Assembly (NCBI GenBank): GCA_051414845.1
Contig: CP183313.1
Span: 496,001-560,000 of the forward strand
DNA length: 64,000 nt
Direction of reading: 5' to 3'
Origin: Simonsiella sp051414845
GTDB taxonomy: Bacteria > Pseudomonadota > Gammaproteobacteria > Burkholderiales > Neisseriaceae
Shown here: in pieces, positions 41,891 to 50,583 of the stretch
How positions within the stretch are numbered: position 1 is the stretch's first letter
Layout: every line of letters begins with the position of its first letter
Position numbers and translations under genes: made by a program
The notes under the pieces: generated by a model
What the model saw: the letters and a program-made list of their open reading frames with translations, nothing else
Database searches by the model: none
Told to the model about the DNA's origin: nothing

Positions 41891-42484
41891 TCAGGCAGTC
41901 TGAATTTTGCGCCACAATTCTTGCAAGGCTTGGGCGCGGTGGCTGATTTGGTTTTTGGTTTCAGGCTGCATTTGCGCGGCGGTTTGGTTTTGCTCGGGTA
42001 GGAAAAAATGCGGGTCGTAACCAAAACCGTATTCGCCAGCGGCTTCGGTCTGCCATGTGCCGTGCCAAATACCTTCGGCGATAATCGGCTGCGGGTCGTT
42101 TGGATGGCGCACGAGTACGAGCACGCAAACGTAGTAACAGCTTTTATCTGCTTGATTTGCCAATAATTCGCTCACTTTGGCATTGTTGGCAGCATCGGAT
42201 TTGGGGTTATCGCCTGCAAAACGTGCGGACAACACACCGGGTGCGCCGCTTAACGCATTGACGCAAATGCCGCTGTCGTCGGCAAGCGCGGGCAAGCCGC
42301 TGTATTGGCTGGCGTGGCGTGCTTTGGCGAGCGCGTTTTCTACAAAAGTGTGAAACGGCTCGGGGCATTCAGGCGTATTGAATTGGGATTGTGGCAGAAT
42401 TTCTATATTCGCGGCGGCAAACAGGGCAGAAAATTCTTTGAGTTTGCCTGCATTGCCGCTAGCTAGCACGATTTTTTGGAACAT
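41891..42484 (-). CDS. rdgB: dITP/XTP pyrophosphatase
   Basis: Removes non-canonical purine nucleotides (ITP, XTP) from the pool. A 197-residue protein: KIVLASGNAGKLKEFSALF, FVENALAKARHASQ, PALADDSGICVNALSGAPGV (metal Asp residues) and GYGFGYDPHFFLPE with SHRAQAL. The stop and last codons come from a DUS variant (CAG ACT GCC TGA, ending IQTA). Confidence 0.96.
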   Translation of the reverse strand: MFQKIVLASGNAGKLKEFSALFAAANIEILPQSQFNTPECPEPFHTFVENALAKARHASQYSGLPALADDSGICVNALSGAPGVLSARFAGDNPKSDAANNAKVSELLANQADKSCYYVCVLVLVRHPNDPQPIIAEGIWHGTWQTEAAGEYGFGYDPHFFLPEQNQTAAQMQPETKNQISHRAQALQELWRKIQTA

Positions 42485-42533
42485 TTAGGTTTCCTTCTAT
42501 ATTGTGGTTTTCAGGCTGCCTGAAAGGGATTTT

Positions 42534-42609
42534 GTAGGATGTGTGCGGTACGCACGCACGATTTTTTAATTTCAATAACGCGTGCGTGGCTTTGCGCCAC
42601 ACACCCTAC
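42534..42609. repeat. 76-bp palindromic repeat, GTAGGGTGTGTG family, second copy
   Basis: GTAGGATGTGTGCGGTACGC at the left and GCGCCACACACCCTAC at the right, with inner ATTTTTTAATTTCAATAACG. It is the second copy of the unit at 27704, with the internal arms swapped in order. Confidence 0.7.
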
Positions 42610-42638
42610 ATCTTTTGGACTTTTAGGCTGCCTGAAAA

Positions 42639-43088
42639 TTATTGCTTGTTTGACGCATTTTGCCGCACAAAATCCAGCACTTCTTGCGCATGATTGGCAA
42701 CTTTGACTTTGCGCCATTCTTGAATGATGTTGCCATTTTTGTCTAATACAAACGTGCTGCGTTCAATGCCGATGTGTTCTTTGCCGTAGAGTTTTTTGAG
42801 TTTCAACACATCAAATTGTTTGCACACGGTTTCATCTGCGTCGCTCAATAATAAAAATTCAAATCCTTGTTTGGTAACGAAATTCTGATGAATTTTGACA
42901 CTATCGCGTGAAATGCCAACCACTTGATAGCCCGCGGCTTGAAATTCAGGCAGCAAGCGGTTGAAGTCTAAGCCTTCGGTGGTGCAGCCTGCGGTATGGT
43001 CTTTGGGGTAGAAATAGACGACGAGCGGCAGATTTTGTTGGCTGTTGAATTGGGTGCCGTTGCTGGCGGGAAGGGTGAAGTGGGGCAT
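42639..43088 (-). CDS. bcp: Thioredoxin-dependent peroxiredoxin (Bcp/PrxQ type)
   Basis: A 149-residue hydroperoxide reductase. The peroxidatic cysteine is Cys35 in VYFYPKDHTAGCTTEGLDF. In many PrxQ proteins a resolving Cys lies five residues further; here that place is Leu (TTEGLDF), so the enzyme would use another cysteine, perhaps Cys89 in ADETVCKQFD, or an external thiol. The signature SDADETVCKQF and the IERSTFVLDKNG strand are standard. Confidence 0.9.
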   Translation of the reverse strand: MPHFTLPASNGTQFNSQQNLPLVVYFYPKDHTAGCTTEGLDFNRLLPEFQAAGYQVVGISRDSVKIHQNFVTKQGFEFLLLSDADETVCKQFDVLKLKKLYGKEHIGIERSTFVLDKNGNIIQEWRKVKVANHAQEVLDFVRQNASNKQ

Positions 43089-43138
43089 GGTTACTCCGCT
43101 AATGTGTTAATTTACTATGAGTTTAGATGACGATGAAA

Positions 43139-43168
43139 AATAGTGGCAGATTTCTGTCTGCCACTATT
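43139..43168 (-). terminator. Terminator of the proQ gene
   Basis: A stem of AATAGTGGCAGA with TCTGCCACTATT around six bases, then T-rich sequence on the minus strand. Confidence 0.75.
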
Positions 43169-43182
43169 TGGGTATCACTTAA

Positions 43183-43623
43183 TTATGAATCGCTTGCGGC
43201 AGAATCGGTTGCAGCAGCTTCTGTGTTTTCTGCTGTTGCATTGGCTTTTTCTGCGCGTTTGGCGGCTTGTTTTTCTAGTGCTTCTTTAACCAATGGATTT
43301 TGCGCGGCGTGTTGCTGCTCTTCTGGGCTGACTTCGCCTTGGAAGCGGTTGTTTAAATTGAAGCGTTTGCCGCCTTTGGCGATGGCTTTGATGTAGCGCG
43401 GGCGGCGGCAATGATTGGACAACACGCGACCGATAAGTTGCGGGTCAAATTGTGGCATGGCTTCAATTAAGTCGTTTTCAATGCCGATGGCGAGTGGTTT
43501 GAAGCGGCCGAATACTTCGTATTTTTTGTAGATATGCTCGGCAATCATGTCGGTTTGTTTTTTCTTGCTCATGCCTTGTACGGCATTTTTGAGAGCGGCG
43601 GCGAGTGCGGTTTCTTGTGTCAT
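43183..43623 (-). CDS. proQ: ProQ/FinO family RNA chaperone
   Basis: A 146-residue protein. The FinO-type RNA-binding domain covers residues 20-100: FGRFKPLAIGIENDLIEAMP, LSNHCRRPRYIKAIAKGGKR and FNLNN. A helical Ala/Glu/Lys tail follows, without the second Tudor-like domain of E. coli ProQ. The minimal domain form is the one found in Neisseria, where it binds many structured small RNAs and mRNA 3' ends. Confidence 0.92.
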   Translation of the reverse strand: MTQETALAAALKNAVQGMSKKKQTDMIAEHIYKKYEVFGRFKPLAIGIENDLIEAMPQFDPQLIGRVLSNHCRRPRYIKAIAKGGKRFNLNNRFQGEVSPEEQQHAAQNPLVKEALEKQAAKRAEKANATAENTEAAATDSAASDS

Positions 43624-43697
43624 GGTTCTTTTCCGTTATGTTTCGTTGGTTTATTTTAGCTGCGCTGAATTGTGTTTCAGGCTGCCTGAAATGAGAT

Positions 43698-44780
43698 TTA
43701 AGGTAAATAAGGTTGGAGTGTTGCTTGCAATATATTGGGGCTGTCGATATTGCTGATTTGGGCTTGTCCGAGATGGGCGAGCGTGATGAAACGCATTTGT
43801 CCGCTCAATACTTTTTTGTCGTGTTTCATGTGGGCAAGCCATTGGTCAAAGCTGAATTTAGGTGGGGTATCAGGCAATTTTGCTTGTTGCAATAGGATTC
43901 GGATTCGCTCTGTGTCGCTGGCTTTCAGGTTGCCTAATTGCTCGGAAAGTTTGGCGGCCAGTACCATGCCTGCGGCGATGGCTTCGCCGTGTAGCCATAC
44001 GCCGTAACCCATTTCAGTTTCAATGGCGTGTCCGAAAGTGTGTCCGAGATTGAGTAGGGCGCGGAAGTCTTGTTCGGTTTCGTCTTGGGCGACAATGTCG
44101 GCTTTCATTTGGCAGCAATGTTTAACCATGATGGTGAGTGTTTCAGGCTCTTTGTACATGATGGTTGCTATGCTGTTTTCCAACCATGCGAGAAATTGAA
44201 CATCGCCGAGTAGGGCATATTTGATGACTTCTGCCATACCTGCGGAAAATTCGCGTTCAGGCAGCGTGTTTAATGTGTCTAAATCGGCGATAACGGCTTG
44301 CGGCTGGTAAAATGCGCCTATCATGTTTTTGCCCAGCGGATGGTTGATGGCGGTTTTGCCACCGACGCTGGAATCGACTTGGCTCAATAGAGTGGTGGGA
44401 ATTTGGATAAAGGGGATGCCGCGCTGGTAAGTGGCTGCGGCAAAACCTGTGATGTCGCCGATGACACCGCCGCCAAGCGCGATGAGTGTGCTTTTGCGGT
44501 CGGCATGGTGGCTGAGTAGCTCGTTATAAATATGGTTGAGCGAGTCGTGATTTTTGTATTGTTCGCCGTCGTTTAAAATAATGCTGTGGTGTTCAATTTG
44601 GTTTTGCGTGAACAGATTTTGCAGCGGTTCTAAATAGTACGCGGCAACGGTGGGATTGGTTACGATGAAGACTTTTTTGCTGATATGCGGCGCGTAATAT
44701 TGGAAATTGGTCAGCATTTGGCTGCCAATATAAATGGGATAGGAATGCGATGAAGTGACGACGTTTAGTTGGTGATTCAT
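43698..44780 (-). CDS. aroB: 3-dehydroquinate synthase
   Basis: The second step of the shikimate pathway, NAD-dependent. A 360-residue protein with LIALGGGVIGDITGFAAATY, LLSQVDSSVGGKTAINHPLG, AEVIKYALLGD and the zinc His residues in LNLGHTFGHAIET and LHGEAIAAG. It follows aroK by seven bases, so they are co-transcribed. Confidence 0.97.
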   Translation of the reverse strand: MNHQLNVVTSSHSYPIYIGSQMLTNFQYYAPHISKKVFIVTNPTVAAYYLEPLQNLFTQNQIEHHSIILNDGEQYKNHDSLNHIYNELLSHHADRKSTLIALGGGVIGDITGFAAATYQRGIPFIQIPTTLLSQVDSSVGGKTAINHPLGKNMIGAFYQPQAVIADLDTLNTLPEREFSAGMAEVIKYALLGDVQFLAWLENSIATIMYKEPETLTIMVKHCCQMKADIVAQDETEQDFRALLNLGHTFGHAIETEMGYGVWLHGEAIAAGMVLAAKLSEQLGNLKASDTERIRILLQQAKLPDTPPKFSFDQWLAHMKHDKKVLSGQMRFITLAHLGQAQISNIDSPNILQATLQPYLP

Positions 44781-44787
44781 GGTTTTG

Positions 44788-45318
44788 CTAGGGATTATTG
44801 AGTTGGTTTAATAATTTTTCTAGGCTTTGTTGTGTGGAGTTATGCTCGGCTTCAAAAATAATATGCGCTGTTTGGCGATAGAGTGAATCGCGTGCGGCAT
44901 AGAGTTGTTTAAAGCGTTCAAGCGGGTCTTTAACTTGCAATAGTGGACGGTTTTTATCGTTTTTGGTTCGCTCAAACAGCGTTTCAGGCTGCGCATGCAA
45001 ATAAATTACCAGCCCGTTTTTCTGCAAACATGCTCGATTTTGCTCACGCAAAACAATACCACCACCTGTGGCTAAGACAATATTTTTCAGGTCGCATAGT
45101 TCTTGAATTATGCTGCTTTCGCGATTGCGAAAACCTTTTTCACCTTCCATTTCAAAAATGGTAGGAATGCTAACACCCGTTCGTTCGCATAGGACTTGGT
45201 CGCTATCGTAAAACGGACGTTGATAATGTTCTGCTAATTGGCGTCCGAGCGTGGTTTTGCCTGCGCCCATTAAACCAATGAAAATAAAATTGCCTGCCAT
45301 GTTTTCCATAGCAGGCAT
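44788..45318 (-). CDS. aroK: Shikimate kinase
   Basis: Phosphorylates shikimate. Up to 176 residues: P-loop GLMGAGKTT, FYDSDQVLCERTGVSI, shikimate-binding FRNRES and ATGGGIVLRE. Three in-frame ATG codons (45318, 45309, 45300) compete. A hairpin (TGCCTGCTATG with CATGGCAGGCA) covers all three, and no strong Shine-Dalgarno is seen. The family alignment favours MENMAGNFIFIG or the last Met. It is downstream of pilQ and upstream of aroB, as in Neisseria. Confidence 0.95.
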   Translation of the reverse strand: MPAMENMAGNFIFIGLMGAGKTTLGRQLAEHYQRPFYDSDQVLCERTGVSIPTIFEMEGEKGFRNRESSIIQELCDLKNIVLATGGGIVLREQNRACLQKNGLVIYLHAQPETLFERTKNDKNRPLLQVKDPLERFKQLYAARDSLYRQTAHIIFEAEHNSTQQSLEKLLNQLNNP

Positions 45319-45361
45319 TTTAACTTAAATTTGCATTATGTGCTGCTTTAATTGCAAATTA

Positions 45362-47482
45362 TTAGTAACGCAATACACTGGCTTCGCTACCCATGATGCG
45401 CGGAGTAATGAAGAAGAGCAGTTCGTTACGAGTATTTGAACGTGAACGGCTTTTAAATAAATTGCCTAATACAGGAATGTCACCTAATAATGGCACTTTA
45501 GTCAAGTTATTACGCATAGTTTCTTGATAAATACCACCAACAACTAATGTGCCACCATCTTCAATCATGGCTTGAGTAGTAACTGACTTAGTTGAAATAC
45601 CAGGTTCACCCTCTACATTTACATTTCCATAATCAGGTTCATCCTTATTGATAGCAATATCTAAAATAACACGATTATCTGGTGTAATACGTGGTGTTAC
45701 TTTTAAACTCATTACAGCATCTTTAAATTCCGTCTCAGTAGCACCATCACTGCTACGAGTTGTATAAGGAATTTGGATACCTTGTTTGATTTCTGCTTCT
45801 TTGCGGTCTTGAGTTAAAACTCTGGGAGTAGAAATTGTTTTACTACGATTATCGGTTTCTAATGCTGTTAATTCCAAACCTAAAGCACCTGTAGCAGTGC
45901 TACGTAATAAAGAAATAGCCCCTCCAGTAGCCGAAGTAACTACTGGCAAATTTATACTAGGCGAGTTAATTCCTCCGTAAATGCCATTGCCAGATCCATA
46001 ACCTCCACCCCATGTAGTATTTCGTCTGCCATCTCCTGTAGATCTTTTATCAAATGCCCCAAACTTCACACCTAAATCTCGAGCAACACCGTCAGCAGCT
46101 TCAACGATACGTGCTTCTACCATTACTTGACGAGCGGGTACATCTAATTCTTCAACTAATTTTTCAAATTTGCGCATTACAAATTCATTATCAGTAATAA
46201 TTAATGTATTAGTAGAAGGGTCAATTAATGCGCTGCCACGGCTGCTCAAAATGCTGCGCGAATTATTATTACCACTAGAACTTGATTGATCTAGTTTTAA
46301 AATTTCTTTAAATTCTTCAACATTTTTATATTTAAGTTGGAATGTTTGTGACAATAAAGGACCTAGTTCCTCAATTTGAGTGCGAGATTCTAGTTCACTT
46401 TTTGTTTTTTTCAACATTTCTTCTCGCGGAGCAACATTAATAATGTTACCAATGCGTTTCATGTCTAAATCGCGTGCATCTAATACTAGGCTCAATGCTT
46501 GATCCCAAGGTACATCTTTAAGTGATAAAGTCATTTTGCCTTGTACAGAATCGCTGGCAACGATATTTGTATTTGCTTCTTTGGCAATAATTTGCAAAAT
46601 GGTGCGTACATCTACATTTTGGAAATCAAGCGAAATGGTTTTGCCTGAGAAGTTTGTATTTGCTTTTTTACCAGTTACGCCAAGTGATGCAATATTTTTT
46701 TCAGGCTGAATGGTAATGGTTTTGTTGCCACCATTGCCAGTCATTTTATAACCCCAAGAACCTTGCGTACGAATCGTAATTTGTGTGTTATTACCTAAAC
46801 GTTTCACACCAATAGTACGAACTGGTGTAGAAAAATCAGTAACGTCAAGATTGCGTTGATCTTGTGTAGAAAGTGCGTAATTTTTTAAAGTTAATACTAA
46901 ACGGTCACTTTGGCGTTTAACTTGAACATCACCGGCATAGCCTGATGCAAACTCAATTACACCTGCATTATTGGAGCCTTTGTGAAAGTCAATATTGAAG
47001 CTAGGTGTTCCTTGGGATGGTTGCGAGCTTGGTGTATAAGTAGAGCGTTGAGCTACTTCGGATTTTGAATTTGTAGCAATAGGTGCACTATTTGTGGCGC
47101 TTGCCTCACTTACGTAAATCCAAACTTCATTTCCCTTAATTTGGGTATTATATTGACCTTCTTTACTTAAACTGAGCAAAATGCGAGCATGATTGTTTCC
47201 TTGTGCAGCAACAACTTGGCTCAATAAAGTATCATTGAAAGTTAAGTTTGGTTGTTGTAAATTCACATCTGTTGAAGGAAAATCTAGGGCAATACGTGCT
47301 GGTGTAGCAGTAATAAAGCCACTAGGTTCCACTACGTCTTTATCAAAACGTACTTTTACAACTCTTTGTTTATCTGGAAGTACTGATACATTAATATCTG
47401 TAATATTACCAGCTGATGCTGCTTGTAAAAGCAGACCGAAAGCAATAGCAGAAAGCGCTTTCACGGAGTTTGTTGTTTTCAT
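45362..47482 (-). CDS. pilQ: Type IV pilus secretin PilQ
   Basis: An outer-membrane channel through which the pilus passes. 706 residues: signal peptide (ending QAASAG), two AMIN domains (about 25-125 and 165-260) for peptidoglycan contact, a secretin-TonB N domain near 285-345 (ISLDFQNVDVRTILQIIAKE), an N1 domain and the C-terminal secretin barrel (QVMVEARIVEAADGVARDLG, VPLLGDIPVLGNLFKSRS). The octapeptide repeats seen in meningococcal PilQ are not evident. It is the last pil gene of the operon. Confidence 0.97.
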   Translation of the reverse strand: MKTTNSVKALSAIAFGLLLQAASAGNITDINVSVLPDKQRVVKVRFDKDVVEPSGFITATPARIALDFPSTDVNLQQPNLTFNDTLLSQVVAAQGNNHARILLSLSKEGQYNTQIKGNEVWIYVSEASATNSAPIATNSKSEVAQRSTYTPSSQPSQGTPSFNIDFHKGSNNAGVIEFASGYAGDVQVKRQSDRLVLTLKNYALSTQDQRNLDVTDFSTPVRTIGVKRLGNNTQITIRTQGSWGYKMTGNGGNKTITIQPEKNIASLGVTGKKANTNFSGKTISLDFQNVDVRTILQIIAKEANTNIVASDSVQGKMTLSLKDVPWDQALSLVLDARDLDMKRIGNIINVAPREEMLKKTKSELESRTQIEELGPLLSQTFQLKYKNVEEFKEILKLDQSSSSGNNNSRSILSSRGSALIDPSTNTLIITDNEFVMRKFEKLVEELDVPARQVMVEARIVEAADGVARDLGVKFGAFDKRSTGDGRRNTTWGGGYGSGNGIYGGINSPSINLPVVTSATGGAISLLRSTATGALGLELTALETDNRSKTISTPRVLTQDRKEAEIKQGIQIPYTTRSSDGATETEFKDAVMSLKVTPRITPDNRVILDIAINKDEPDYGNVNVEGEPGISTKSVTTQAMIEDGGTLVVGGIYQETMRNNLTKVPLLGDIPVLGNLFKSRSRSNTRNELLFFITPRIMGSEASVLRY

Positions 47483-47512
47483 GTTTTAGCCTCAGTTTTC
47501 TAAATTTTAAAA

Positions 47513-48034
47513 TTATTTTTTATTGCCTGTATTGGTTGAATACGCGGAAAGTGTTGTTGGTCGATTTACCCAGCGGCCATCAGTATCTTCAACTACTTCA
47601 ATAATTTCTAATCCATCAGCAGTGATTTTGCTAATTCGACCATAATTTTGACCAATATGGTTACCAACGCGAACAGTATAGATGTGACCGTCAACTTCCA
47701 CTAAACCAGAACGATTATTAGGAGTGCCAATTGAGCCAACAAACTTAAGATTTTCTAGACTATAATTTTCTAGTAATTCTTTAGCACGGCTCATATCTGG
47801 AGCATTTGCATTTTGTGCGGCTGATCTCATTTTTGAAGAACTGAATGCATGAGGACTAGATAATTGTGGTGTAACGTAGACAACATGCTCCATTGGGACT
47901 GGTTTTTCTGCTGGTTTAATTTGGGATTTGGCAGAATTACGTTGTTCCTGCATCCATGATTGCAAATCGCTATGCTCTTCTGAGCATGCGCTTAGTGCAA
48001 TCAATGATGATAATGCTAAAAGTTTAACTTTCAT
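47513..48034 (-). CDS. pilP: Pilus assembly lipoprotein PilP
   Basis: A 173-residue inner-membrane lipoprotein (MKVKLLALSSLIALSACS; Cys17) that links PilN/PilO to the secretin. The C-terminal beta domain (LENLKFVGSIGTPNNRSGLV, then VGNHIGQNYGRISKITADGL) is conserved. The gap before pilQ is 30 bases. Confidence 0.95.
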   Translation of the reverse strand: MKVKLLALSSLIALSACSEEHSDLQSWMQEQRNSAKSQIKPAEKPVPMEHVVYVTPQLSSPHAFSSSKMRSAAQNANAPDMSRAKELLENYSLENLKFVGSIGTPNNRSGLVEVDGHIYTVRVGNHIGQNYGRISKITADGLEIIEVVEDTDGRWVNRPTTLSAYSTNTGNKK

Positions 48035-48066
48035 TTTTATTTCCTATCTATCATAGATTACACAAG

Positions 48067-48696
48067 TTAATTACTTTTATCAGTTGCTGAAGCAGAACTA
48101 GCTGGGGAATTAGATTTTATATCTAATGCTTTATAGGTGTTAGCTAGAGCGGAAAAAGTTAGCTTATTTCCTGTCAAATCATTGCTTTCTGCATTTTTTA
48201 ACGATATATCTGATAAAGTAACAATTCGGGATACTCGACCTAAATCACGTGTAAAATTAGCTATTTGGGTGTGATTACCTGTCAAGGAAATTGAAAAAGG
48301 TAATCGTTGAATTTGACTGTCATTGATAGGTGGTTGAGGAGTAACATTATTCATGGTTAATCCGTTGTTAGCTGCTGCTTGATGCATCTCTTGAATTAAA
48401 CTTGGAATCTGAGCATCGGTTGGCAATTGTTTTAATAAATCATTAATAGTTTCTTCAATTAACCGAAGTTCTTCTTTTAAATTTGGTAAGTTAGCAGCCA
48501 AAATACTTTTTTTACTAAAATCTTCTTTTAAAGCTACTTCTTTTTCTTTTAAAGATTGATATTCAGTATATTGGTCATTAAACAAAAGTAAGTAGCCTAT
48601 ACCAATAATAATTATTGAAAGGATCAAGGCACAAGCAAATTGAATGCCCTTACTTTGTAAGTGTAATTTCTTGAAATCTATTTCATTGAGATTCAT
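48067..48696 (-). CDS. pilO: Pilus assembly protein PilO
   Basis: A 209-residue inner-membrane protein: short cytoplasmic start, one transmembrane helix (FACALILSIIIIGIGYLLLF), coiled coil (about 45-90), and a ferredoxin-like periplasmic domain. The start at MNLNEIDFKK overlaps the end of pilN by 14 bases, indicating coupling. Confidence 0.94.
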   Translation of the reverse strand: MNLNEIDFKKLHLQSKGIQFACALILSIIIIGIGYLLLFNDQYTEYQSLKEKEVALKEDFSKKSILAANLPNLKEELRLIEETINDLLKQLPTDAQIPSLIQEMHQAAANNGLTMNNVTPQPPINDSQIQRLPFSISLTGNHTQIANFTRDLGRVSRIVTLSDISLKNAESNDLTGNKLTFSALANTYKALDIKSNSPASSASATDKSN

Positions 48697-49321
48697 TGTT
48701 GTTCCCTTCACTTGGCGTTGATGCAGTCTGAGATGCTGCATTCGTTTGAGCTATTTTTTGTTCTACTAATTTAGATGATAAAGAAAATTCTTGAGCATCA
48801 TCACCCTTTTTAATACTTTGTAGCTCAGGCTGTTCAAACATCCCTGTGCTCGGTAATGCGGTCATAAATAAAGCTATCTTATTATCGCTTACTGCTTTAC
48901 CATTGATAATGTAAGCATTGTTTCCAGTCGCTAAATTAACACCGTTCTGAGTGTTAGGGGTTATAGAAACTAGATAGGTTCCTTCTGGGGTAATCTGATC
49001 TAAAGTATCTAAAACACGAGCACCTTCAAAACGTTTTACATCAAGCTCTTCTACTTTTTGTTTGCGAGCAAGGAAATTTTGCTTTTGTTCATTCAACGTT
49101 TTAATTTCAGCTAGTTCACTATCAAGTTGTTTAATGCCTGATTCCAAACTTTCATTACGACTATTTTGGTTGCTGATTGCACCCTCTAAGGCCGACCAAA
49201 TTAAACCTGATAGCACTAAGCCAGCTGCAGCCCCTAAAAGCATGATTTGTTGGAATTGTTTCTTTTGCTTTTGTTCACGAATTTCGCGATATGGCAATAA
49301 GTTAATTTTGATTAGATTCAT
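48683..49321 (-). CDS. pilN: Pilus assembly protein PilN
   Basis: A 212-residue inner-membrane protein. The N-terminal MNLIKINLLPYREIREQKQK is the conserved peptide that binds PilM in the cytoplasm. One transmembrane helix and a coiled coil follow. The ATG at 49321 lies one base past the pilM stop; the alternative TTG upstream is less likely. Confidence 0.94.
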   Translation of the reverse strand: MNLIKINLLPYREIREQKQKKQFQQIMLLGAAAGLVLSGLIWSALEGAISNQNSRNESLESGIKQLDSELAEIKTLNEQKQNFLARKQKVEELDVKRFEGARVLDTLDQITPEGTYLVSITPNTQNGVNLATGNNAYIINGKAVSDNKIALFMTALPSTGMFEQPELQSIKKGDDAQEFSLSSKLVEQKIAQTNAASQTASTPSEGNNNESQ

Positions 49322-49322
49322 T

Positions 49323-50429
49323 TTATACAAGACCTCGCAATGCTAAGCCAAAAGCAATAGTTAATGCATTAGCATCTTTTTCAAAAATACTATTATCAAC
49401 TTTTGTTTTGTTATTGGTGAGACTAATAGGAGCAATCTGGCGTGTAGGAATACCAGTTTGAGCGTAAATCATTTCTGCAACGCCTGTGCCAGCTATGCAG
49501 CCACTACCACTAATAAATACATGCTTGATGTCAATATCATCTGAGTTTTGAGTGGCTAAAAAGAATTGGATTGCACGTTGGACTTCTTGTGCAATTTGCA
49601 TATTAAAGCTGCTGCTCACTAAATCATTATAGTCAGTAGGACGAGGATTGCTACCATTAATCATCGCTACTGCTTCAGTATCTAAAACTTGATAAGTACG
49701 TTGGATTAATTGAATTAATTGTTCTAATCCTAAAGAGCTTTCTTGCTTGTAAAGGATTCTGCCTCCTTCCATTACCAAAGATTTCATGCTTGAATCACCA
49801 ATATCAAATAAAGCAATTCGAGCGTGACTGAATTCGCTATTTTCGGCGGAATCAGCATAGGCAAAAGCATTGGCGATAGCAAATAAATCTACATCCACAT
49901 TGATAGCGGTTACACCAATGTCATCAGCCAAGTCAGAGCACTTTTCTACGCTTTCTGTTTTAGCAGCAACCATTAAAACAGATTGTTCTCCTGTTTTAGG
50001 ATTTTCACCAAGTACAGCCCAGTCGTAATTCATTTCATCAAGAGAGCCAATCGTAGAAACTTGTGACTCAACGAATTCTTGTAGTGACATATCACTGGTT
50101 TTTGGGTCGAAGTACAAATCCTCTTCGATTGTTACTGAGCCAAAAGGTAAGGCAAGATTGACTTGTTTGCAATTTGTTTTCAATTTGCTGTAACATTGTT
50201 GCAAATGAGAGACAAGTTGGTCGTAATCAATAATTTCATTGCCTGAAATGACATGTTGTGGCAGGTATTCAATCGCATATTTTTCCAGTTGGACCTGGTT
50301 CGCTTGCTTGCCTGAAATTTGGACCATTTTAATGGCACTTTGACCAATATCTAAGCCAATAACACTTTTCCCTGAAGTAGCGGAAGTGCTTTTATTGCTT
50401 GTGTTTTTTTCGGTTTTTTTAAAACGCAT
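49323..50429 (-). CDS. pilM: Pilus assembly protein PilM
   Basis: A 368-residue cytoplasmic actin/FtsA-like ATPase that starts the alignment complex. The nucleotide-binding motifs are VIGLDIGQSAIKMVQ (phosphate 1) and ARIALFDIGDSSMKSLVMEG (phosphate 2), with VFISGSGCIAGTGVAEMI (adenosine). First gene of the pilMNOPQ-aroKB transcript, divergent from mrcA. Confidence 0.96.
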   Translation of the reverse strand: MRFKKTEKNTSNKSTSATSGKSVIGLDIGQSAIKMVQISGKQANQVQLEKYAIEYLPQHVISGNEIIDYDQLVSHLQQCYSKLKTNCKQVNLALPFGSVTIEEDLYFDPKTSDMSLQEFVESQVSTIGSLDEMNYDWAVLGENPKTGEQSVLMVAAKTESVEKCSDLADDIGVTAINVDVDLFAIANAFAYADSAENSEFSHARIALFDIGDSSMKSLVMEGGRILYKQESSLGLEQLIQLIQRTYQVLDTEAVAMINGSNPRPTDYNDLVSSSFNMQIAQEVQRAIQFFLATQNSDDIDIKHVFISGSGCIAGTGVAEMIYAQTGIPTRQIAPISLTNNKTKVDNSIFEKDANALTIAFGLALRGLV

Positions 50430-50583
50430 AATTTAAATCCTTACAAAACGCTCAAACCATTTATAATGGCGATTGTTGGCCACGAAATGATGAAATTTTG
50501 TTCAAATAACAAAAGATGAATGTTATTTTACTTGATTTTAACAAAAAGATGGCAAATTTATTAAATTTCAACGTTGAGAAATC

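Noticed and set aside
45362..47482. Possible frameshift in pilQ because of unusual codon mix in the middle
   Set aside because: The frame is continuous with all AMIN and secretin motifs in order; only composition varies.
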